This document shows positions 60,351 through 64,000 of a DNA stretch of 64,000 nt, in pieces; within the stretch, counting starts at the first letter, position 1, and each line of letters starts with the position of its first letter. The translations under genes and the position numbers were made by a program. Source of the stretch: Actinomadura livida (GTDB lineage: Bacteria > Actinomycetota > Actinomycetes > Streptosporangiales > Streptosporangiaceae); assembly GCF_014648675.1 (NCBI RefSeq), contig NZ_BMRO01000001.1:572246-636245 (forward strand), given 5' to 3'. The notes below the pieces were generated by a model. That model was not told the origin of the DNA. It did no database searches and worked only from the letters and a program-made list of their open reading frames with translations.

Positions 60351-60628
60351 TGCGGTCACGTGACGTGGAACTCGTGCTCCTGGGTGAGCTATATGTCGCG
60401 CTGGCCAAGCTCGGGATCGACGTCCAATTGAGGGACGCGATTCCGGGGCTCACCGTCCGTGTGTTCCGGGATGGGGAGCGGCCGATATCCGGCTACGTCG
60501 TCCTGCACGGGTTCCACTTCACCTGGTGGCGGGTCGACAACAACCACCCGGCCACCGACGTAGAGGGCGCGGCTCAACGGATCGTTGATTACCTGCGGTC
60601 TGATGTGTGGCGCAGTGCGGGCTCGTGA
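60347..60628 (+). CDS. Hypothetical mobile-element protein, 93 aa
   Basis: 93 residues from a GTG overlapping the zinc-ribbon stop (an ATG follows at 60350). Sequence: ELVLLGELYVALAKLGIDVQ, then VRVFRDGERPISGYVVLHG and DVEGAAQRIVDYLRSD. It is a small mixed alpha/beta protein without a recognised family. It forms an overlapping set with the genes on both sides. Confidence 0.65.
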   Translation: MMRSRDVELVLLGELYVALAKLGIDVQLRDAIPGLTVRVFRDGERPISGYVVLHGFHFTWWRVDNNHPATDVEGAAQRIVDYLRSDVWRSAGS

Positions 60629-60843
60629 GGGCGGTGCTGCACGGGCGTGAGGTCGACGCCCCGGCGCTGTGCCGGGAGATCGAACGGCGGTGCCCTGGGG
60701 TGATGGCGTGGTTCGGTGCCCACACCCTGCGGTGGTGGGCGCTGATGTGGTGGGGGTCGTGGCGGCTGGTGGAGGCGTCGACGCCCAAAGAGCTGGTGAC
60801 CGCTATCGAGTCGGCGCGTTCTCGGCGTCCGGCCGGTTGGTAG
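60625..60843 (+). CDS. Hypothetical mobile-element protein, 72 aa
   Basis: 72 residues from a GTG overlapping the previous stop (GTGA). It is Trp-rich (WFGAHTLRWWALMWWGSWRL) with a basic tail (ESARSRRPAGW). The aromatic stretch could contact membrane or DNA, but no family is recognised. A strong hairpin directly follows, ending the three-gene run. Confidence 0.6.
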   Translation: MRAVLHGREVDAPALCREIERRCPGVMAWFGAHTLRWWALMWWGSWRLVEASTPKELVTAIESARSRRPAGW

Positions 60844-60847
60844 AGCC

Positions 60848-60904
60848 GCGGGATCGGCGACGTGTGCCCCGTGGGGACGGTAGCTAGGCCGTCGCCGATC
60901 CCGC
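60848..60904 (+). terminator. Long-stem hairpin after the small-gene run
   Basis: Perfect 15-bp arms GCGGGATCGGCGACG (60848-60862) and CGTCGCCGATCCCGC (60890-60904); the 27-nt loop itself contains a small CCCC-GT-GGGG hairpin. It isolates the upstream genes from gntR. Confidence 0.75.
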
Positions 60905-60967
60905 TTCCAACCTGGTGAGCTGGGCAAAGGTGTGACAGGCGGGGGCGGTTGTGGTTACGCTTCGACT

Positions 60968-60984
60968 ACTTGAGTTGTCGAGCT
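60968..60984. promoter_or_regulatory. Putative operator of the GntR repressor (site A)
   Basis: CTTGAGTTGTCGAGC lies 15-30 bp before the gntR start and shares the core GAGTTGTCGAG with two sites upstream of the pra-like gene. This fits autorepression by the GntR protein. Confidence 0.6.
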
Positions 60985-60998
60985 GATGGCAGGTCGTC

Positions 60999-61733
60999 AT
61001 GTCGGATGACATGGAGTACGCGCCTCCGAAGTACGCCCAGATCGTCCAGGCGTTGCGGCGGCGCATCGCGAACGGGACCTACCCGCCTGGGTCCGCGCTG
61101 CCTTCGGAATCGCGGCTCGTCAAGGAGTTCGGGGTCTCGCGTCCCACCGTCGTCCGGGCCTTGCAGGCGATGCAGTTGCGGGGCGAGATCGAACGCGAAC
61201 ACGGGCGGGGCTCGTTTGTGAAGGCCGCGCCTCTGCCAGCTGGCAGTGAGCAGTCGCGAAGGGCGCGAACGGTTCTCGACCAGTCTGAGGCCGAGTCGTC
61301 TGTCGATGTGGTGGCTGTGGGGCCGGCGGACGCTCCGCCGCACGTGGCGCGGCTCCTCGGGGTGGTGGACGGTGCGACGGTACTGCGGCGTCAGTACATC
61401 GATCGTGAGGGCGACACTCCCTGTGAGCTGGTCTCGGTGTGGGTCCCCCAAGATGTCGGCCGTGCGGCCGGTCTCGACCATGCGGAGGCGTTGACTGCTC
61501 CCCTGCGTCGGCTGGTCCAGGCGGGTACCGGTGCGCGGCTGGCGCAAGTGGTGGAACGGCTGAGCGCGCGGCGTCCGACTTCGGCTGAGGCGAAGTTGCT
61601 GGAGATCAGCAAGACATCGCCGGTTCTGGGCGTTCTGGCTTCGGTGCATGACTCAGAGGGGCGGGCGGTCATGGTGGTTGACCTGGCGCTCCCTGGCGAG
61701 CTTCACGACCTGGAAGACACGTACGCACTGTGA
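60999..61733 (+). CDS. GntR-family regulator, KorSA-like
   Basis: 244 residues from the ATG at 60999. The winged helix-turn-helix (about 8-75) reads KYAQIVQALRRRIANGTYPP, LPSESRLVKEFGVSRPTVV and REHGRGSFVK, the GntR signature. The C-terminal UTRA/HutC-type ligand domain (about 95-240) has VARLLGVVDGATVLRRQYID, ERLSARRPTSAEAKLL and VMVVDLALPG. In pSAM2 the analogous KorSA represses pra and its own gene and so keeps the element dormant. Repeated GAGTTGTCGAG operators before gntR and before the pra-like gene support the same circuit here. Confidence 0.88.
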   Translation: MSDDMEYAPPKYAQIVQALRRRIANGTYPPGSALPSESRLVKEFGVSRPTVVRALQAMQLRGEIEREHGRGSFVKAAPLPAGSEQSRRARTVLDQSEAESSVDVVAVGPADAPPHVARLLGVVDGATVLRRQYIDREGDTPCELVSVWVPQDVGRAAGLDHAEALTAPLRRLVQAGTGARLAQVVERLSARRPTSAEAKLLEISKTSPVLGVLASVHDSEGRAVMVVDLALPGELHDLEDTYAL

Positions 61734-61763
61734 TGTGACGTAGGTCACTCCAAAATCTCGCTT

Positions 61764-61829
61764 ACTCGACTTGTCGAGTTGCCCGCCGTCGCTTACCTTC
61801 TAAGCAACTCGACAATACGAGTTGTCGGG
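61764..61829. promoter_or_regulatory. Double operator upstream of the pra-like gene (sites B and C)
   Basis: Site B: ACTCGAC-TT-GTCGAGT (61764-61779), a perfect 7-bp inverted repeat. Site C: CAACTCG-ACAATA-CGAGTTG (61805-61824), then TCGGG. Both share GASTTGTCGRG with the site before gntR. They lie 26-91 bp before the pra-like start, where repressor binding would block transcription. Confidence 0.72.
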
Positions 61830-61854
61830 TAGACGAGACAGGGATGTGATCGCA

Positions 61855-62277
61855 ATGGCAGTGCAGGGTCCGTTCAAGGTCGCGTTCGGGGACGTGTTCC
61901 CCTACGGCGCGTTCATCAAGGGCGGTGTTGAGCCGGTGCGGGACTTCGACCGGTCGACCCGGGAGAACTTCGTGCAGGCGCGGGACAAGGACACCGGGGA
62001 ACTGGTGTGGGCGGTGGAGGTCCTGGACGCCGATCCGGAGTCCAAGGGGACGTTCAAGGTCAAGCTGATGGCTCCGGTTCAGCCGGTGATGCCGGAGGCT
62101 CCGGCGGGGTTCCCGTTCGTGCCGGTGGAGTTCGATGGGCTGGCGGTGACGCCGTACGTCAACTCCGGTACCGGGCGGCTGGCCTACTCGCTCAAGGCGG
62201 CTGCGGTGCGTCCGGCCAACTTCAAGGGCGGCGCGAACCGCTCGGGCAAGGACAACGCTGCGAAGGATGCGGCGTGA
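61855..62277 (+). CDS. pra: Pra-like replication, integration and excision activator
   Basis: 140 residues from the ATG at 61855. Family features: MAVQGPFKVAFGDVFPYGAF, VEPVRDFDRSTRENFVQARD, KDTGELVWAVEVLDADPESK, PEAPAGFPFVPVEFDGLAVT and PYVNSGTGRLAYSLKA. In pSAM2, Pra switches on the rep-xis-int functions and is itself repressed by KorSA; the two operators upstream fit this. An in-frame start at 61822 lies within operator sequence and is unlikely. It overlaps the next gene by one base. Confidence 0.85.
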   Translation: MAVQGPFKVAFGDVFPYGAFIKGGVEPVRDFDRSTRENFVQARDKDTGELVWAVEVLDADPESKGTFKVKLMAPVQPVMPEAPAGFPFVPVEFDGLAVTPYVNSGTGRLAYSLKAAAVRPANFKGGANRSGKDNAAKDAA

Positions 62278-62570
62278 TGGCGGGCGGGCGCATGTCGGCG
62301 CTGTCGCTGCCCATTGACGGCGGGGCCTCGACCGAGTTCAAGTCGTTTCGGGCGCGTACGCCGTTGTTCTCGGTGTCGGCGGGGCGGGTGCTGGTCACCC
62401 TGACGCTTCCGGAGCGGCTGGGCGCCTCGGATGTGGAGTTCGCGCGGCGGCTGGCCGAGCAGGCTGCGGCATACGCGGTGGAAGTGGAGCGGCTGTACCG
62501 CTGCGGCCGTCGCCCCTCGTCGGGCCGGTCCTCGGCGCGCCGCTCGTCGGGGAAGGGAGCGGCTGCCTGA
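62277..62570 (+). CDS. Mobile-element protein, 97 aa (paralogue of the next gene)
   Basis: 97 residues from the ATG at 62277 (AAGGA upstream; stop/start overlap TGATG with pra). SVSAGRVLVTLTLPERLGAS is followed by EFARRLAEQAAAYAVEVERL and a basic Ser/Arg tail. The helix [R/H]xLAExxAxYAxEVERL is shared with the next gene, so the two look like a duplicated pair. No known domain. It sits between pra and the transfer gene, so it may help replication or transfer. Confidence 0.7.
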   Translation: MAGGRMSALSLPIDGGASTEFKSFRARTPLFSVSAGRVLVTLTLPERLGASDVEFARRLAEQAAAYAVEVERLYRCGRRPSSGRSSARRSSGKGAAA

Positions 62571-62881
62571 TGGGGGCCTACAGCTACACCACGCTCACGG
62601 TCGACCCGGACGGGACGACGGCGGTGCACGTGACCCTGCGGCCGGACGAGCAGATCTCGCTGCTGTGCTTGCGTGACCGTGGCCGTGCGCAGCTCGGGAT
62701 TTCCCACGCGCGGGCGGACGTGACGATCACTCCGACCAACCCGACCGCGCCGACCGCTCAAGACGTCCGGGTCGCTCACCAGCTCGCCGAGTTGTTCGCG
62801 CGGTACGCGGCCGAGGTGGAACGGCTCCACGTCCTCAACGGCGCTTCGGCGCCTGGCGCGTCGGCCGAGTCGGCGGCCTGA
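62570..62881 (+). CDS. Mobile-element protein, 103 aa (paralogue of the previous gene)
   Basis: 103 residues; the ATG overlaps the previous stop (TGATG). The N-terminal half is beta-like (YTTLTVDPDGTTAVHVTLRP, ARADVTITPTNP). The C-terminal helix VAHQLAELFARYAAEVERLH matches the previous protein. Both are probably small helical/beta proteins acting together. A terminator follows, before the transfer ATPase. Confidence 0.7.
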   Translation: MGAYSYTTLTVDPDGTTAVHVTLRPDEQISLLCLRDRGRAQLGISHARADVTITPTNPTAPTAQDVRVAHQLAELFARYAAEVERLHVLNGASAPGASAESAA

Positions 62882-62890
62882 CAAGTGAGT

Positions 62891-62923
62891 GGGGCGGCTG
62901 GAGGTCGCATCTCCGGCCGCCCC
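62891..62923 (+). terminator. Hairpin between small genes and traB
   Basis: GGGGCGGCTGGAG (62891-62903) and CTCCGGCCGCCCC (62911-62923) pair over 13 bp with one wobble, followed by TTCTCCT. It may lower readthrough into the transfer gene. Confidence 0.7.
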
Positions 62924-62966
62924 TTCTCCTCTCCCTGAACTGCTCAAAGAAGAGGTGTGACCCATC

Positions 62967-64000
62967 ATGGCATGGGAGTTCCGCAAGCTCGCCCCCGGCG
63001 AGAACGTCGCCGTCGAAACCCAGCGTGACCCGTTCGCGGCGCCCAAGTGGGCGCCTCCGGTGTGGCACATGCCCGAGGGCCTGGTCCTCATCGTCAACGC
63101 CGTCCGCTTCCTGGTCCGCGTCCTGGTGTTCCTGGTTCGCAACATCGTCCCCGTCTCCATCGCTACCGGGCTCGGCTGGCTCGGCTACCGGTTCGGGTGG
63201 ACCGTCCCCGTCCTGGTCCTGGCCCTCGTCGCCGTCGTCCTGGGTGTGTGGGCGGGAGTGGACCGTCCGTCCTTCGTCCGCTGGATCGCCCGTCCCGTCC
63301 AGTCCTGGTGGCGCCTCACCTTCGTCTACCGACGGCACTGGCAACCGGTCCTGGTCACCGCGGGTCTGACCAAGATGCACAAGGGGCGGGAGTACCTGCC
63401 CTCCCTGGTCCGGGTCCGCTGCGGTCCCACGTCGGACCGGGTGCTGGTCCGGATGCTCAAGGGCCAGGCTCCCGATGCGTGGGAGGGGGTCACGGCCAAC
63501 CTGGCGCATGGCTTCGGCGCGTCTCTGGTCCGGGTGCGGGACGGGGACCGTCCGGGACGGGTCTGGTTGGAGTTCGTCCGCCGTGATGCCCTCGCCGAAC
63601 CGATACCGGCCCTCCCCATCCCGGACGCCTCCGACGTCGACCTGTCCGGCGTGGTGGTCGGACGGTGTGAGGACGGCTCGCCCTGGCGGCTGCGGCTCCT
63701 CGGCACGCACGTGCTCATCGCGGGCGCGACGGGGGCCGGCAAGGGCTCGGTCATCTGGTCGGCCGTCCGCGCGCTGCTGCCGCTCATGCTCGGCGGGCTG
63801 GTGGAGGTGTGGGCCGTCGATCCCAAGCGCATGGAGTTGAGCTTTGGGCGGGTGCTGTTCGAGCGGTACGGGCGGTACTCCTCCGACCCGTCCGGCGGCA
63901 TGGTCAAGCTCCTGGAGGAAGCCGCGGCGGACATGAACGAACGCGCCGAACGCTTCGCCGGTATGACGCGCTCGTTCACGCCCTCGGCTGAGTTCCCGTT
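62967..64000 (+). CDS. FtsK/SpoIIIE-type conjugative transfer ATPase (TraB-like), partial
   Basis: The frame opens at ATG 62967 (AGAAGAGG upstream) and runs off the right edge after about 344 residues. Two or three membrane helices lie at about 32-90 (LVLIVNAVRFLVRVLVFLV, VPVLVLALVAVVLGVWAGV). The motor domain starts near 245 with Walker A GATGAGKGS (Lys259) and LVEVWAVDPKRMELSFGR. Actinomycete TraB proteins form hexamers at the septum or hyphal tip and move double-stranded DNA into the recipient without relaxase processing. The missing C-terminus should contain Walker B and the DNA-recognition winged helix. Confidence 0.9.
   Translation, partial: MAWEFRKLAPGENVAVETQRDPFAAPKWAPPVWHMPEGLVLIVNAVRFLVRVLVFLVRNIVPVSIATGLGWLGYRFGWTVPVLVLALVAVVLGVWAGVDRPSFVRWIARPVQSWWRLTFVYRRHWQPVLVTAGLTKMHKGREYLPSLVRVRCGPTSDRVLVRMLKGQAPDAWEGVTANLAHGFGASLVRVRDGDRPGRVWLEFVRRDALAEPIPALPIPDASDVDLSGVVVGRCEDGSPWRLRLLGTHVLIAGATGAGKGSVIWSAVRALLPLMLGGLVEVWAVDPKRMELSFGRVLFERYGRYSSDPSGGMVKLLEEAAADMNERAERFAGMTRSFTPSAEFP

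Larger units (their letters stand above)
55527..64000. mobile_element. Left part of an actinomycete integrative conjugative element (AICE, pSAM2-like)
   Basis: The region starts at a tRNA-Val 3' fragment and carries the AICE gene set in usual form: a GntR (KorSA-like) repressor, a Pra-like replication/integration activator, small overlapping genes and an FtsK/TraB septal DNA translocator. Cargo near the att end is an AT-richer OLD nuclease, a HAD phosphatase and an XRE regulator. Rep, Xis and Int, with the second att site, should lie right of the window. The exact left boundary is the tRNA fragment. Confidence 0.82.

Overview
The window is very GC-rich actinomycete DNA. SepH, a MEROPS M48 peptidase with a DUF2510 head, GTGA/ATGA start-stop overlaps, a Rex operator in front of ndh, an actinobacterial SOS box and a pSAM2-type integrative element all point to Actinomycetota. 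An Actinomadura-like (Streptosporangiales) host is my inference and was not tested.

Layout. (1) 0-28.8 kb is mostly chromosomal housekeeping: the end of a peptide-type ABC binding protein, a two-component system, inositol monophosphatase plus coproporphyrin ferrochelatase, a lytic transglycosylase, a sugar-lactone oxidase, SepH, a pair of bacterial PH-domain membrane proteins, a DrrAB-like exporter, type II NADH dehydrogenase under a Rex operator, a SulP-carbonic anhydrase fusion, rnpB, TrpB2, and an overlapping trio made of RNase H/phosphatase, a zinc-ribbon coiled-coil protein and a Nif3-like protein. (2) 28.8-37.4 kb is an unusual block. It holds a small gene with an exact LexA/SOS box 20 bp upstream, a membrane M48 peptidase with a long proline-rich region, a membrane protein resembling a degenerate TraG/VirD4 ATPase, and divergent from it a DEDDh exonuclease and a HerA-type ATPase two bases apart. 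(3) 37.4-51.2 kb is a minus-strand secondary-lipid/PUFA-like synthase locus: a Cys-nucleophile alpha/beta hydrolase, a PfaD-KS-AT-KR megaprotein, a KS-AT-DH-PPTase-like protein, one acyl carrier protein and a glycosyltransferase. Its likely product class is a glycolipid. Several domains lack the canonical catalytic residue. (4) 51.4-55.1 kb carries a membrane protein, glutamine synthetase II, a secreted protein and a DUF899 protein.

(5) From about 55.5 kb to the right edge lies the left part of an integrative conjugative element of the actinomycete (AICE/pSAM2) type. It begins at a truncated 3' half of tRNA-Val(UAC), followed by phased TGGCACG repeats and a 156-bp nested palindrome. Next come an AT-richer OLD-family ATPase-Toprim nuclease (probable defence cargo), a HAD phosphatase and an XRE regulator. 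Small overlapping accessory genes, a GntR/KorSA-like repressor with repeated operators, a Pra-like activator and an FtsK/TraB transfer ATPase that runs off the window complete it. The integrase, excisionase and replication initiator are expected beyond the right edge.

Genes are tightly packed and many pairs overlap by 4 nt, which suggests translational coupling. Strong hairpins close many convergent or tail-end junctions. The two loci most worth a second look are the HerA/exonuclease/TraG-like cluster near the SOS-box gene and the lipid synthase with substituted active sites.
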